From Providencia rettgeri (GTDB taxonomy: Bacteria; Pseudomonadota; Gammaproteobacteria; Enterobacterales; Enterobacteriaceae), in contig UGTZ01000001.1 in NCBI GenBank assembly GCA_900455085.1, positions 3,440,501 through 3,504,500 of the forward strand: a DNA stretch of 64,000 nt, in the 5' to 3' direction. Of this stretch, positions 1-8,720 are shown in pieces (position 1 is the stretch's first letter; every line of letters begins with the position of its first letter). The notes under the pieces are model-generated. The model ran no database searches. It was not told where the DNA came from and saw only the letters and a list, made by a program, of their open reading frames with translations. The position numbers and the translations under genes are program-made.

Positions 1-643
1 CAGCGATTTCGCGTGGTTTACCAGATTGCATCGCGATGTCTAACTGAATTTGATGCTCGTGAGCAACAACATCAGCAGGAACATCATCTGGAGTTACATA
101 TTCAGGTTTGCTTGCAGCGATATGCATAGCGATGTGTTTCAGTAATTCTTCGTCAGCGCCTTCAGCCGCAACTAAAACACCAATACGAGCACCGTGCAGG
201 TAGCTACCTACTTGTGCGCCTTCCAGAATAGCAACACGACGAATATTGATGTTTTCACCAATTTTCGCAACTAATGTTGTACGAGCTTCTTCGAATGTTG
301 CTTTCAGTGCATCGATATCAGCATTTTTGTCAGCGACAACAGAAGCTAAAACTTCTTTACCGAATGCTAAGAAACCTGCATCTTTAGCAACGAAGTCAGT
401 TTCGCAGTTCAGCTCAACCAGAGCACCTGTTTTACCACCGTTGAAAACTTCAGTCAGGATAACACCTTCAGCTGCAACGCGACCTGCTTTTTTAGCCGCT
501 TTTGCTTGACCTGATTTACGCATGTTATCAATCGCTAATTCGATGTCGCCATTAGCTTCAACAAGTGCTTTTTTACATTCCATCATACCTGCGCCAGTAC
601 GTTCGCGCAGTTCTTTTACCAATGCAGCGGTAATTCCAGACAT
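1..643 (-). CDS. tsf: Elongation factor Ts, C-terminal part cut by window edge
   Basis: Elongation factor Ts is the guanine-nucleotide exchange factor that recycles EF-Tu from its GDP to its GTP form during translation. Reading leftward from the ATG at 643, the first 214 codons are visible and the gene runs off the left edge. The N-terminal UBA-like region (LRERTGAGMMECKKAL, about residues 11-26) and the conserved ELNCETDFVAKD stretch, which belongs to the core that contacts EF-Tu, are both intact. It lies 142 bases downstream of rpsB on the same strand, with an attenuator-like hairpin between them, the usual rpsB-tsf arrangement. The part seen has no frameshift. Identification is very secure. 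Confidence 0.98.
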   Translation of the reverse strand, partial: MSGITAALVKELRERTGAGMMECKKALVEANGDIELAIDNMRKSGQAKAAKKAGRVAAEGVILTEVFNGGKTGALVELNCETDFVAKDAGFLAFGKEVLASVVADKNADIDALKATFEEARTTLVAKIGENINIRRVAILEGAQVGSYLHGARIGVLVAAEGADEELLKHIAMHIAASKPEYVTPDDVPADVVAHEHQIQLDIAMQSGKPREIA

Positions 644-707
644 GTGATTTATTCCTCGATATTCCCCGTGGGAGTCTTCCCCACGTGGATAGTTCTGATT
701 CATATAT

Positions 708-734
708 AGAAGGGGCCTAAATCAGGCCCCTTCT
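708..734 (-). terminator. rpsB-tsf intergenic hairpin (attenuator-like)
   Basis: A perfect 11-bp inverted repeat (AGAAGGGGCCT / AGGCCCCTTCT) with a 5-base loop sits between rpsB and tsf. No long T-run follows on the minus strand, so partial termination or an RNA-processing/stability role is more likely than full termination. A second, shorter stem (CGTGGG / CCCACG, 667-685) lies between it and the tsf start. In E. coli this interval also holds a hairpin that sets the rpsB:tsf transcript ratio. Confidence 0.65.
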
Positions 735-785
735 AACATATAGCAGTACCTGTATAGCAATACCTAAATAAGGGTTTGAGCCTTA

Positions 786-1511
786 TTATTCAGCTTCTAC
801 TAAGCTTTCTTCTGCTTGAACAGCCAGATCTTGTGAACGACCTTCACGAACGGTGCTTGCTACAGCGCCCAGATACAGTTTGATTGCACGGATTGCATCA
901 TCGTTACCAGGGATAACGAAGTCGATACCGTCTGGATCAGAGTTAGTATCAACGATAGCAAATACTGGGATACCCAGGTTGTTTGCTTCTTTGATAGCAA
1001 TGTGTTCGTGGTCTGCATCGATAACGAACAGAGCGTCAGGTAAACCGCCCATATCTTTGATACCGCCTAAGCTGTTTTCTAACTTACCAAGTTCACGAGT
1101 ACGCATCAGCGCTTCTTTCTTAGTCAGTTTGTCGAAAGTACCGTCTTGTGATTGAATTTCTAAATCTTTCAGACGTTTGATTGACTGACGAACGGTTTTC
1201 CAGTTAGTCAACATTCCGCCTAACCAACGGTGGTTAACGAAATACTGATCACAGCTGTTAGCAGCTTCTTGAACGGCTTCGCTTGCAGCACGTTTAGTAC
1301 CGACAAACAGAATTTTGCCTTTACGAGAAGCAATTTTAGTCAACTCAGCCAGAGCTTCGTTGAACATTGGAACAGTTTTTTCCAGGTTGATGATATGAAC
1401 TTTGTTACGCGCACCGAAAATGAAAGGTTTCATTTTTGGGTTCCAGTAACGAGTCTGGTGACCAAAGTGTACGCCTGCTTGTAACATATCGCGCATGGAA
1501 ACAGTTGCCAT
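786..1511 (-). CDS. rpsB: 30S ribosomal protein S2
   Basis: Ribosomal protein S2 is a late-assembling protein of the 30S subunit that helps S1 bind. The 241-residue product has the expected length and the standard N-terminus (MATVSMRDMLQAGVHFGHQT), followed by the conserved NPKMKPFIFG and HRWLGGMLTNWKT stretches. The start ATG (1511-1509) follows a GAGGT-type ribosome binding site. It is the first gene of the rpsB-tsf operon, and the long conserved 5' leader upstream (1512-1630) is where S2 is known to repress its own operon in E. coli. The reading frame is intact. Confidence 0.99.
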   Translation of the reverse strand: MATVSMRDMLQAGVHFGHQTRYWNPKMKPFIFGARNKVHIINLEKTVPMFNEALAELTKIASRKGKILFVGTKRAASEAVQEAANSCDQYFVNHRWLGGMLTNWKTVRQSIKRLKDLEIQSQDGTFDKLTKKEALMRTRELGKLENSLGGIKDMGGLPDALFVIDADHEHIAIKEANNLGIPVFAIVDTNSDPDGIDFVIPGNDDAIRAIKLYLGAVASTVREGRSQDLAVQAEESLVEAE

Positions 1512-1630
1512 TTAATACCTCTGTATTTAAGTAATTGGGGTTATGCCTCCACAAATCCCATGCTACCGACTCCAAAGCTGCGTTTAAAAACGCATAAGAG
1601 CACCCCGGTGCACGTGTCGATTTGTGTGTG
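1512..1630 (-). ncRNA. rpsB 5' leader (S2 autoregulatory element, t44/tff-like)
   Basis: The roughly 115 bases upstream of rpsB on the minus strand closely match the E. coli rpsB leader as I remember it. There is a CACCGGGGTGC stem, a hairpin built on GCGTTT/AAACGC (about 1580-1593), and the conserved GGAGTCGGTAGCATGG and GTGGAGGCATAACCCC blocks just before the ribosome binding site. In E. coli this leader mediates S2 feedback on translation, and it is also listed as the t44/tff RNA. The primary conservation is seen here; the regulatory role is transferred from E. coli. Confidence 0.75.
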
Positions 1631-1640
1631 TTATTACACA
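1631..1640 (-). promoter_or_regulatory. rpsB promoter, extended -10
   Basis: On the minus strand TGTG (1640-1637) is followed directly by TAATAA (1636-1631). This makes an extended -10 element just upstream of the conserved leader, with no good -35 hexamer. The E. coli rpsB promoter is also of the extended -10 type. The exact transcription start is inferred. Confidence 0.5.
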
Positions 1641-2164
1641 ATTGAGTTTTAAGTTTCGCACATCCAATATTTTTATCAGCGGCTTCATCTTGACGCCATA
1701 AAATGACATTTCGATGATGGTGATAAGAAATAATATGGATTGCCGGCGCGCTTTATACCATAAAAACCAACCTAGAAGCCAACTTTTGTTGTTTTTTTCG
1801 CTCACAAAAGCGCCTAAAAGTGGATTTGATTTAAAGCCATTGACCTGAGCAATATTTAACCATTGCTCAGCTCAATTATAGACGCTATTTGGCAAGATAA
1901 AAAAGCCTTATTTTTGCAATGCCTTCTAGATGACCTTCATTATTACTTTGCATTTTGTGCTGTTAAAAGCTCAAAATGAACAAGCTCCACTCCTTTACTT
2001 ATCTACTATAAAGAGACTTCGACTTTCGAATCCGTTCGATAGCTAGTTGGCAGAAAATGCGGTGGCTGTTACCATATGTCTCATCGATGTAAAATGGGCT
2101 CCCTATTTTTACCCCTCTTTTTTAACATGCCGTTAATCAATGTTGGCATGAATGGACTACACTC
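1641..2164. other. rpsB-map divergent intergenic region
   Basis: About 520 bases separate the rpsB promoter from map. No credible coding frame is seen. An inverted repeat (CATGCC / GGCATG, about 2126-2150) lies just upstream of the map start. The rest is AT-rich and presumably holds the map promoter, which I could not place with confidence. Confidence 0.4.
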
Positions 2165-2962
2165 ATGGCTATTATTATCAAAACTGAAGAAGATATTCAG
2201 AAAATGCGCGTTGCTGGCCGCTTAGCCGCAGAAGTATTAGAAATGATTGCTCCGCACGTTGTGCCGGGAGTTAGTACGGGTGAATTAGATCGCCTATGTC
2301 ATCAACATATTGTTGACGTACAGCAAGCTATCCCTGCGTGCCTGAATTATCACGGTTTTCCTAAATCAGTTTGTATATCCGTCAATGATGTCATCTGCCA
2401 CGGCATTCCTAGTGATGATAAAATTTTGAAAGATGGCGATATTGTCAATATTGATGTTACCGTCATTAAAGATGGCTTCCATGGCGATACCTCCAAAATG
2501 TTTATCGTTGGTAAACCGACGATTCAAGGTGAGCGCCTGTGCCAAGTCACACTAGACAGCTTGTATTTGGCAATTCGTATGGTTAAACCGGGTATTCGCT
2601 TACGAACTTTAGGTAAAGCCATTCAAGAATTTGTCGAAAAACAAGATTTCTCTGTTGTGCGTGAATATTGCGGCCACGGCATTGGCCAAGGTTTTCATGA
2701 AGAACCACAAGTTCTACACTACGACGCTGACGACAGTGGCGTAGTCCTGCAAAAAGGGATGACTTTTACCATTGAGCCTATGGTCAATACAGGCGATCAT
2801 CGTATTCGTACGATGAAAGATGGTTGGACAGTAAAAACCAAAGACCGCGGCTGGTCTGCCCAATATGAACATACGTTAGTTGTGACAGATAACGGCTGTG
2901 AAATCCTCACACTGCGTAAAGAAGAAGAACCGTTTATCTCTGCAGTATTAGTTAACGAATAA
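2165..2962 (+). CDS. map: Methionine aminopeptidase, type I
   Basis: This enzyme removes the initiator methionine from new cytosolic proteins when the second residue is small. All six expected metal-site residues are present at the E. coli numbers: His79, Asp97, Asp108, His171 (in CGHGIGQGFHEEP), Glu204 (TIEPM) and Glu235 (YEHT). The 265-residue length matches the family. It lies upstream of glnD and dapD in the same orientation, as in E. coli. A 9-bp hairpin about 10 bases after the stop codon suggests that it is mostly a separate transcript. Confidence 0.99.
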   Translation: MAIIIKTEEDIQKMRVAGRLAAEVLEMIAPHVVPGVSTGELDRLCHQHIVDVQQAIPACLNYHGFPKSVCISVNDVICHGIPSDDKILKDGDIVNIDVTVIKDGFHGDTSKMFIVGKPTIQGERLCQVTLDSLYLAIRMVKPGIRLRTLGKAIQEFVEKQDFSVVREYCGHGIGQGFHEEPQVLHYDADDSGVVLQKGMTFTIEPMVNTGDHRIRTMKDGWTVKTKDRGWSAQYEHTLVVTDNGCEILTLRKEEEPFISAVLVNE

Positions 2963-2972
2963 TCTTCTCTGT

Positions 2973-2996
2973 AGAGCCTTCCTAACCGAAGGCTCT
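2973..2996 (+). terminator. Hairpin after map
   Basis: A perfect 9-bp inverted repeat (AGAGCCTTC / GAAGGCTCT) with a 6-base loop lies 10 bases after the map stop codon. The T-rich tract that follows is interrupted (TCCTCTGTTCATTTTT), so it is a weak intrinsic terminator or an attenuator before glnD. Confidence 0.5.
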
Positions 2997-3071
2997 TCCT
3001 CTGTTCATTTTTATCAAAAAACCGTAAGCTGGTAGCTAAGCCCCTATTGCTATCAATACGGAAAGATAAAG

Positions 3072-5708
3072 ATGACTGTAAATTCAGCTTCCTACCTACC
3101 CCCTCATCAATTTAGTGCTCATGACCTTGAGCTTAATTCATTAAGGCAACATGTCGATAATTTTGATCAGTGGCTCGAAGAGGCTTTCAACCAAGGTAAA
3201 GATGTTGTCGATCTCATTCACTTACGTAGTGACTATCTTGATGCCTTACTAACGCGATTATGGCAATCCTTTCAATTTGATAAGCAACCAGATATGTCAC
3301 TAATCGCTGTTGGGGGTTATGGACGCCATGAATTGCACCCACTTTCTGACATTGATATTTTAGTGTTAAGCAAAACCCCTCTTCCAGAGCACATTGCTAG
3401 CGAAATTGGGCAATTTATTACTCTATTGTGGGATCTACGCTTTGATATCGGCCACAGTGTTCGTTCGCTGGCTGAATGCATTGAAGCCGGAAATGCAGAC
3501 CTAACCACTGCAACTAATCTCATTGAATCACGGCTAATTTGTGGTGATGTCACCCTGTTTTTACAATTACAAAAAACCATTTTTAGCGATGATTTTTGGC
3601 CTTCCGCGGTCTTTTTTGCTGCAAAAATTGAAGAACAACAAGAACGTCATCAACGCTACCATAGCACCAGCTATAATTTAGAACCTGATATTAAAAGTAG
3701 CCCAGGGGGATTGCGAGATATCCATACATTACTGTGGGTCGGCAGGCGCCATTTTGGCGCAACCACCGTCGATGAAATGGTGGGCTTTGGCTTTCTCACC
3801 GAAGAAGAGCGCCAAGAACTCAAAGAGTGCTTAATGTTTTTATGGAAAATTCGCTTTGCACTCCATTTAGTGGTGAAACGTCATGATAATCGTCTACTAT
3901 TTGACCGCCAGTTTAGTGTAGCTCGGTTACTGGGTTATGAGGGCGAAAAAAACCAACCCGTTGAACGAATGATGAAAGATTTCTATCGTGTCACTCGCCG
4001 GGTGAGAGAACTCAATCAAATGCTATTACAATTATTTGATGAGGCCATTTTAACGCTTAACCCTAACGAAAAACCACGCCCTATTGATTCGCTATTCCAA
4101 TTACGCGGGTCATTGATTGATGTTATTGATGAAGAGTTATTTATTAAGCAGCCAGCCGCTATTTTAAAAATGTTTTATCAAATGGCTCGCTATCCAAATA
4201 TTACAGGGATCTATTCCACCACATTACGTCAGCTTCGTTATGCACGCCGTAACCTTTCAGTGCCATTATGTGAAATTCCTGAAGCCCGAAAACTGTTTAT
4301 CAAAATTCTACGCCACCCCAGAGCAATCAAAGGTGCTTTTGTTCCCATGCACCTTCATAGTGTATTAAGCGCTTACACACCGCTATGGGGCAATATCGTC
4401 GGGCAAATGCAGTTCGACCTATTCCATGCATATACCGTTGATGAACATACTATTCGTGTGCTGCAAAAAATTGATAGCTTTACCTTAGAAGAAAACCGGC
4501 GAGATCACCCTCTTTGCGTTAGTGTTTATCCTAAATTATTGCAACCTGAGCTTTTACGATTAGCGGCAATTTTCCACGATATCGCTAAAGGTCGCTCAGG
4601 AGATCACTCCGATCTCGGCTCTGAGTTTGTTTATGATTTTGCCTTACTGCATGATTTTTCTACCAAAGAAGCTGAATTGGCGTCATGGTTGGTGAAAAAT
4701 CACTTATTGATGTCAGTAACCGCTCAACGACGTGATATTCAAGACCCTGATGTCATTAAACAATTTGCAGAGGAAGTGAAAACCGTTTCACGACTTAACT
4801 ACTTGATGTGTTTAACTGTTGCCGATATTTGTGCGACAAATAGCACGCTGTGGAATAGTTGGAAACAGAGTTTAATTCGTGAACTATTTTTATCAACAGA
4901 ACACCAGTTAAATCAAGGCATGCAAAGCACCCCTGACTTACGTGAACGCATTCGTCACCATCGTTATCAGGCTTTATCATTACTGCGCCAATCATCCATT
5001 GATGAAGAAAAACTACAAGGGTTATGGTCCCGCTGCCATGCAGATTATTTTTTACGTCACACTCCATCCCAATTAGCATGGCATGCTAAGCACCTACTGG
5101 CCCATGATTTGAGCCAGCCTTTAGTGTTAATCAGCACGCAACCTAAACATGGCGGAACAGAAATTTTTATTTGGTGCCATGATAAACCCCATTTATTTGC
5201 CGCTGTTGCCAGCGAATTAGATCGACGAAATTTAAGCATTCACAGTGCTCAAATTTTTACTAACAAAGACAATATGGCCATGGATACCTTCGTCGTACTT
5301 GAGCCTAACGGTAGCCCCCTATCCAAAGACAGATACGATCATATTCGAAAAATGTTGTTATTAGCCGTTCAGCAACCCGAAATTTCACTGCCTAAGCCAC
5401 GTACTTTACCGTCAAAGTTACGTCACTTTACCGTGCCAACAAAAGTTAATTTTCTACATTCCACTAACGAACGTCGCACTTATATGGAGTTGTTCGCTTT
5501 GGACCAACCTGGTTTATTAGCTCGCATCGGTCATATTTTTGCTCAAATGGAAATTTCTCTGTATGGCGCGCGCATCACCACAATTGGCGAAAAAGTGGAA
5601 GATTTCTTTGTGTTAGCAGATAAAGATCACAAAGCGTTGACTAAAAATATGCAACAAGAGTTATCAGAAAGGTTGACAGAAACCCTAAAATCGAAGGATA
5701 AAATATAG
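3072..5708 (+). CDS. glnD: Bifunctional PII uridylyltransferase / uridylyl-removing enzyme
   Basis: GlnD is the nitrogen sensor that uridylylates PII proteins (GlnB, GlnK) when glutamine is low and removes UMP when it is high. The 878-residue protein shows the full domain order. The nucleotidyltransferase site has GGYGR at 81-85 followed by catalytic Asp93 and Asp95 (SDIDIL). The helical linker contains SSPGGLRDIHTLLW. The HD hydrolase domain has the FHDIAKGRSGDHSDLG motif near residue 500. Two ACT domains that bind glutamine fill about 695-870. The ATG follows a GGAAAG ribosome binding site. It sits between map and dapD, the standard order, and the frame is intact. Confidence 0.98.
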   Translation: MTVNSASYLPPHQFSAHDLELNSLRQHVDNFDQWLEEAFNQGKDVVDLIHLRSDYLDALLTRLWQSFQFDKQPDMSLIAVGGYGRHELHPLSDIDILVLSKTPLPEHIASEIGQFITLLWDLRFDIGHSVRSLAECIEAGNADLTTATNLIESRLICGDVTLFLQLQKTIFSDDFWPSAVFFAAKIEEQQERHQRYHSTSYNLEPDIKSSPGGLRDIHTLLWVGRRHFGATTVDEMVGFGFLTEEERQELKECLMFLWKIRFALHLVVKRHDNRLLFDRQFSVARLLGYEGEKNQPVERMMKDFYRVTRRVRELNQMLLQLFDEAILTLNPNEKPRPIDSLFQLRGSLIDVIDEELFIKQPAAILKMFYQMARYPNITGIYSTTLRQLRYARRNLSVPLCEIPEARKLFIKILRHPRAIKGAFVPMHLHSVLSAYTPLWGNIVGQMQFDLFHAYTVDEHTIRVLQKIDSFTLEENRRDHPLCVSVYPKLLQPELLRLAAIFHDIAKGRSGDHSDLGSEFVYDFALLHDFSTKEAELASWLVKNHLLMSVTAQRRDIQDPDVIKQFAEEVKTVSRLNYLMCLTVADICATNSTLWNSWKQSLIRELFLSTEHQLNQGMQSTPDLRERIRHHRYQALSLLRQSSIDEEKLQGLWSRCHADYFLRHTPSQLAWHAKHLLAHDLSQPLVLISTQPKHGGTEIFIWCHDKPHLFAAVASELDRRNLSIHSAQIFTNKDNMAMDTFVVLEPNGSPLSKDRYDHIRKMLLLAVQQPEISLPKPRTLPSKLRHFTVPTKVNFLHSTNERRTYMELFALDQPGLLARIGHIFAQMEISLYGARITTIGEKVEDFFVLADKDHKALTKNMQQELSERLTETLKSKDKI

Positions 5709-5770
5709 CGTCCATCACATTTTCATGGTGAACGTTCACTTTTATGTCATTCAAGAGGAAAATACAATCA

Positions 5771-6598
5771 ATGCAGCATTTACAAGCGATCATTGAACAA
5801 GCGTTCGAAGAGCGAGCCAGTATCACACCAAATACTGTATCAAGTTCGGTAAAACAAGCCGTGCTAGATACCATTGCATTACTCGATAGCGGCAAATTGC
5901 GTGTAGCTGAAAAAATTGCCGGTGTTTGGGTTACCCATCAATGGCTGAAAAAAGCGGTTTTATTATCATTTCGCATTCAAGATAACCAAGTGATTGACGG
6001 TGCAGAAAGCCGTTATTTCGATAAAGTGCCGATGAAATTTGCAGATTATGACCAAGCTCGCTTCGAGAAAGAAGGCTTCCGAGTTGTTCCTCCAGCGGCT
6101 GTACGTAAAGGCGCTTATATCGCTAAAAATAGCGTATTAATGCCATCTTATGTCAATATTGGTGCCTACGTTGATGAAGGCACCATGGTGGATACATGGG
6201 CAACCGTGGGCTCATGTGCGCAGATTGGTAAAAACGTGCATTTATCTGGTGGCGTGGGTATTGGTGGTGTCTTAGAGCCACTACAAGCCAACCCAACGAT
6301 TATTGAAGACAACTGCTTTATTGGTGCTCGTTCCGAAGTGGTCGAAGGGGTGATTGTTGAAGAAGGCTCCGTTATTTCAATGGGGGTTTATCTGGGACAA
6401 AGCACCAAAATCTATGACCGTGAAACAGGTGAAATTCATTACGGCCGAGTCCCTGCTGGCTCCGTAGTTGTATCGGGAAATTTACCATCAAAAGATGGTC
6501 GCTATAGCCTATATTGCGCAGTCATTGTTAAAAAAGTCGATGAAAAAACTCGCGGCAAAGTCGGTATTAATGAATTATTAAGAACGATTGATGAGTAA
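5771..6598 (+). CDS. dapD: 2,3,4,5-tetrahydropyridine-2,6-dicarboxylate N-succinyltransferase
   Basis: DapD catalyses the succinylation step of the succinylase branch of lysine and meso-diaminopimelate synthesis, feeding both protein and peptidoglycan. The 275-residue product matches the E. coli enzyme along its whole length, with left-handed beta-helix hexapeptide repeats around residues 105-230 (such as IGKNVHLSGGVGIGGV). I chose the ATG at 5771 (protein begins MQHLQ) over the in-frame ATG nine codons upstream because it matches the family N-terminus and is preceded by AGAGGA at good spacing. A weak hairpin with a T-run follows the stop codon. Confidence 0.98.
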   Translation: MQHLQAIIEQAFEERASITPNTVSSSVKQAVLDTIALLDSGKLRVAEKIAGVWVTHQWLKKAVLLSFRIQDNQVIDGAESRYFDKVPMKFADYDQARFEKEGFRVVPPAAVRKGAYIAKNSVLMPSYVNIGAYVDEGTMVDTWATVGSCAQIGKNVHLSGGVGIGGVLEPLQANPTIIEDNCFIGARSEVVEGVIVEEGSVISMGVYLGQSTKIYDRETGEIHYGRVPAGSVVVSGNLPSKDGRYSLYCAVIVKKVDEKTRGKVGINELLRTIDE

Positions 6599-6620
6599 TT
6601 AATCACCTAGAATCTCATAC

Positions 6621-6641
6621 CAAACCTGTTACTGGTTTTTA
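6621..6641 (+). terminator. Weak terminator after dapD
   Basis: A short inverted repeat (AAACC / GGTTT, 7-base loop) is followed by a few T residues about 25 bases after the dapD stop codon. The stem is only 5 bp, so this is tentative. Confidence 0.35.
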
Positions 6642-6671
6642 TAATAAGTTTTTGTCGTGAGCCATTGTAAT

Positions 6672-6750
6672 TAGGTTAAAAATCGAAGCTATCCCGAATC
6701 GCATACACTCGTATGCAACTCGGGTGGCCATATCAGCGTTACCTTTTAAT
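6672..6750. repeat. Palindromic intergenic element, possibly a diverged repeat copy
   Basis: An imperfect palindrome is centred near 6710, with CCCGA and CTCGGG ends around a GCATAC/GTATGC core. Its architecture resembles the central stem of the dispersed repeats at 53850, 54668, 54854 and 58366 (CCTAGGAGCATA...TATGTGACTAGG), but the outer arms are not clearly shared. It may be a degenerate member or an unrelated structure. The rest of the 6599-7016 interval shows no coding frame and presumably contains the yaeH promoter. Confidence 0.4.
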
Positions 6751-7016
6751 ATTAGCGCATTAATTGCAAAGAGAAGTTTGTCAATTTCTAGAAATCGCGC
6801 ATAATATGTCCGTAGCTTTTGCCGTTTACCTCTAATAAAACTGTATTATTTTATTTTTCATTATAATGATGCTGTTTGCGTAATAACATCATTCAATCTA
6901 TCACCCAGATGGGTAGAATAGATAACTTCTTAACGAGAAATAGACCGATATTGTTACGGCCTGCTCACACTATCACTTTGTTCACCGACTCTGTCTCTAC
7001 AGTAAAGCGAGCTAAC

Positions 7017-7397
7017 ATGTACGATAATTTGAAAAGTTTAGGCATCAGTAACCCTCAAGACATCGACCGCTACACCTTACGCCAAGAAGCGAATAATGAC
7101 ATTTTAAAAATTTATTTTCGCAAAGATAAAGGGGAGTTTTTCGCTAAAAGCGTAAAATTCAAATATCCACGCCAGCGTAAAACCATTGCGGATGGTAATA
7201 ATAATTTCAAAGAAATTAATGAAATTAACACTAACCTGCGTTATGCCATCGAAGAATTAGACCAAATTTGCCAAACAGATCAAACTGACATTGATTTAAA
7301 ACACAAAATTCTTGATGATTTACACCATCTTGAACATGTGGTTTCAAACAAGATCGCGGAAATTGAAGCGGATCTAGAAAAATTGACCCGTAAATAA
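7017..7397 (+). CDS. yaeH: DUF3461 family protein YaeH
   Basis: This is a small conserved cytosolic protein of unknown function (DUF3461 family). The 126-residue product aligns from end to end with E. coli YaeH, from MYDNLKSLGI to the C-terminal ADLEKLTRK. It carries the RQEANNDILKIYF and FFAKSVKFKYPRQRK blocks and a charged, helical, probably coiled-coil second half. A longer in-frame start exists at 6876, but the extra 47 residues have no family counterpart, so I chose the ATG at 7017. In E. coli yaeH also lies just after dapD. No function can be assigned. Confidence 0.92.
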   Translation: MYDNLKSLGISNPQDIDRYTLRQEANNDILKIYFRKDKGEFFAKSVKFKYPRQRKTIADGNNNFKEINEINTNLRYAIEELDQICQTDQTDIDLKHKILDDLHHLEHVVSNKIAEIEADLEKLTRK

Positions 7398-7421
7398 TTT
7401 ACAGGCGAAACGATTGATTTA

Positions 7422-7476
7422 CTGCGCCGTAGTACTGCCGATATTTATCATTAATACTGGTAATACTACGGTGCAG
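7422..7476. terminator. Long hairpin between convergent yaeH and yqcA
   Basis: An 18-base arm at 7422-7439 pairs with 7459-7476 with three mismatches (shared core CCGTAGTA / TACTACGG). It sits between the ends of two convergent genes, where a bidirectional terminator or 3'-end stabiliser is expected. There is no clear T-run on either side. Confidence 0.45.
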
Positions 7477-7480
7477 ACAT

Positions 7481-7933
7481 TTAAAGTAACTCAGCCCATG
7501 CTTCAACCCAAGGCTTAGCAAACTCCTCGGGAACATCGACTTCAATCGCATCAATAAATAAAATATCACCAATACGGGTTGCTGATTGCTCAGATAACAA
7601 CTCATCAAAACGAATACCAGCGCCACAAAAACTTTCATAACTGCTATCGCCTAAAGCAATTAGGCCATAACGCAAATCCGGTTGATAACCGACAACATCT
7701 TTGATTTCACTATATAACGGGGCGATTGTATCAGGCAAATCCCCTTGCCCTGTCGACGAAGTAACAATAAGTGCAATTTCATTGCCTGAATTATAAAGTT
7801 GCCAATCATTCAAGGTGGGCTCATCAAAAACAACCACTTCATGCCCTTGCTGCTCTAAAATTTCTTGTGCCGTTTCCGCAACAGCTAAAGAGTTCCCATA
7901 GACAGTTCCAACAAAAATGCCTATTTTTGACAT
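7481..7933 (-). CDS. yqcA: Flavodoxin-like protein YqcA (MioC family)
   Basis: YqcA is a short-chain flavodoxin-domain protein expected to bind FMN and act as an electron carrier; its physiological partner is not established. The 150-residue product starts with the FMN phosphate-binding loop (GTVYGNSLAVAE, residues 9-20) and carries the isoalloxazine-contact segments TSSTGQGDLPD and LGDSSYESFCGAG. It matches E. coli YqcA rather than the paralogue MioC. It is the last gene of yqcC-truC-yqcA, with 21 bases between truC and its start, the same order as E. coli. The frame is intact. Confidence 0.92.
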   Translation of the reverse strand: MSKIGIFVGTVYGNSLAVAETAQEILEQQGHEVVVFDEPTLNDWQLYNSGNEIALIVTSSTGQGDLPDTIAPLYSEIKDVVGYQPDLRYGLIALGDSSYESFCGAGIRFDELLSEQSATRIGDILFIDAIEVDVPEEFAKPWVEAWAELL

Positions 7934-7954
7934 AACATTCCCTCTATTTCATAG

Positions 7955-8713
7955 TTAACTTGATGAGTTAATGACGTTTATCCCTAATTTTGCAACTTTA
8001 TCTGACCATCCAAATTGCTCAATTAATGACAACCATTGTGTATCCCACGTGGCAACTAACGATATATTTTCTTTTGTTATTGGGTGATTTAAATTTAATA
8101 AGCTGGCATGTAACATCAAGCGAGACACTGAAAAATGTGTATTCACCCCTCTATTCTGCCGTAAGTCTCCATGCTTGCTATCACCAATAATAGGGTGACG
8201 AAGGTGAGACATATGCCTTCTCAATTGATGTTTACGACCAGTTTCAGGTTTTAATTCAACTAAACTAAATCTTGATGTTTCATATCGCCCAATCGCAATG
8301 GCGCACTCAACTGTTGCTATCGGTTTACAGTGGGTAACGCATTCCTGTAGAACAGGTTCACGTGACGCATGTTTATCCGCTATTTTATCTAACTCTTCTA
8401 ATAGCGGATAATCGATGGTTTGCTCTTCGGTTAAATAACCACGAACAACGGCGTGATACACTTTTTCTAACTGGTGGTTTTCAAATTGAGCCGATAACAG
8501 CCTTGCAACCTCACTCGATAATGCAAAAAGTAATATACCTGAGGTAGGCCTGTCGAGACGATGAATGGGATAAACATACTGGCCAATTTGATCACGTAAT
8601 GTTTGCATCACAAATACGGTTTCTTTACTGTCCAGCCAACTGCGATGCACTAGCATCCCCGCAGGCTTATTCACTGCCACCATATATTCGTCGTGATAAA
8701 TAATTTCCAGCAT
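7955..8713 (-). CDS. truC: tRNA pseudouridine(65) synthase TruC
   Basis: TruC converts uridine 65 of tRNA-Ile and tRNA-Asp to pseudouridine. The 252-residue protein belongs to the RluA/RsuA superfamily and shows the catalytic HRLDRPTSGIL motif (Asp near residue 54). It also has the family signatures VNKPAGMLVHRS near the N-terminus and ETGRKHQLRRHMSHLRHPIIGD in the second half. I chose the ATG at 8713; a TTG codon directly upstream is also in frame. It starts 7 bases after the yqcC stop codon, so the two are probably translationally coupled. Confidence 0.95.
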   Translation of the reverse strand: MLEIIYHDEYMVAVNKPAGMLVHRSWLDSKETVFVMQTLRDQIGQYVYPIHRLDRPTSGILLFALSSEVARLLSAQFENHQLEKVYHAVVRGYLTEEQTIDYPLLEELDKIADKHASREPVLQECVTHCKPIATVECAIAIGRYETSRFSLVELKPETGRKHQLRRHMSHLRHPIIGDSKHGDLRQNRGVNTHFSVSRLMLHASLLNLNHPITKENISLVATWDTQWLSLIEQFGWSDKVAKLGINVINSSS

Positions 8714-8720
8714 CAATAAA

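Noticed and set aside
1405..1805. Open frames overlapping the start and leader of rpsB
   Set aside because: They are shadows of the conserved rpsB leader and coding sequence with no recognisable protein.
6876..7016. A 47-residue N-terminal extension of yaeH
   Set aside because: It has no family counterpart, and the family N-terminus MYDNLKSLG begins at 7017.
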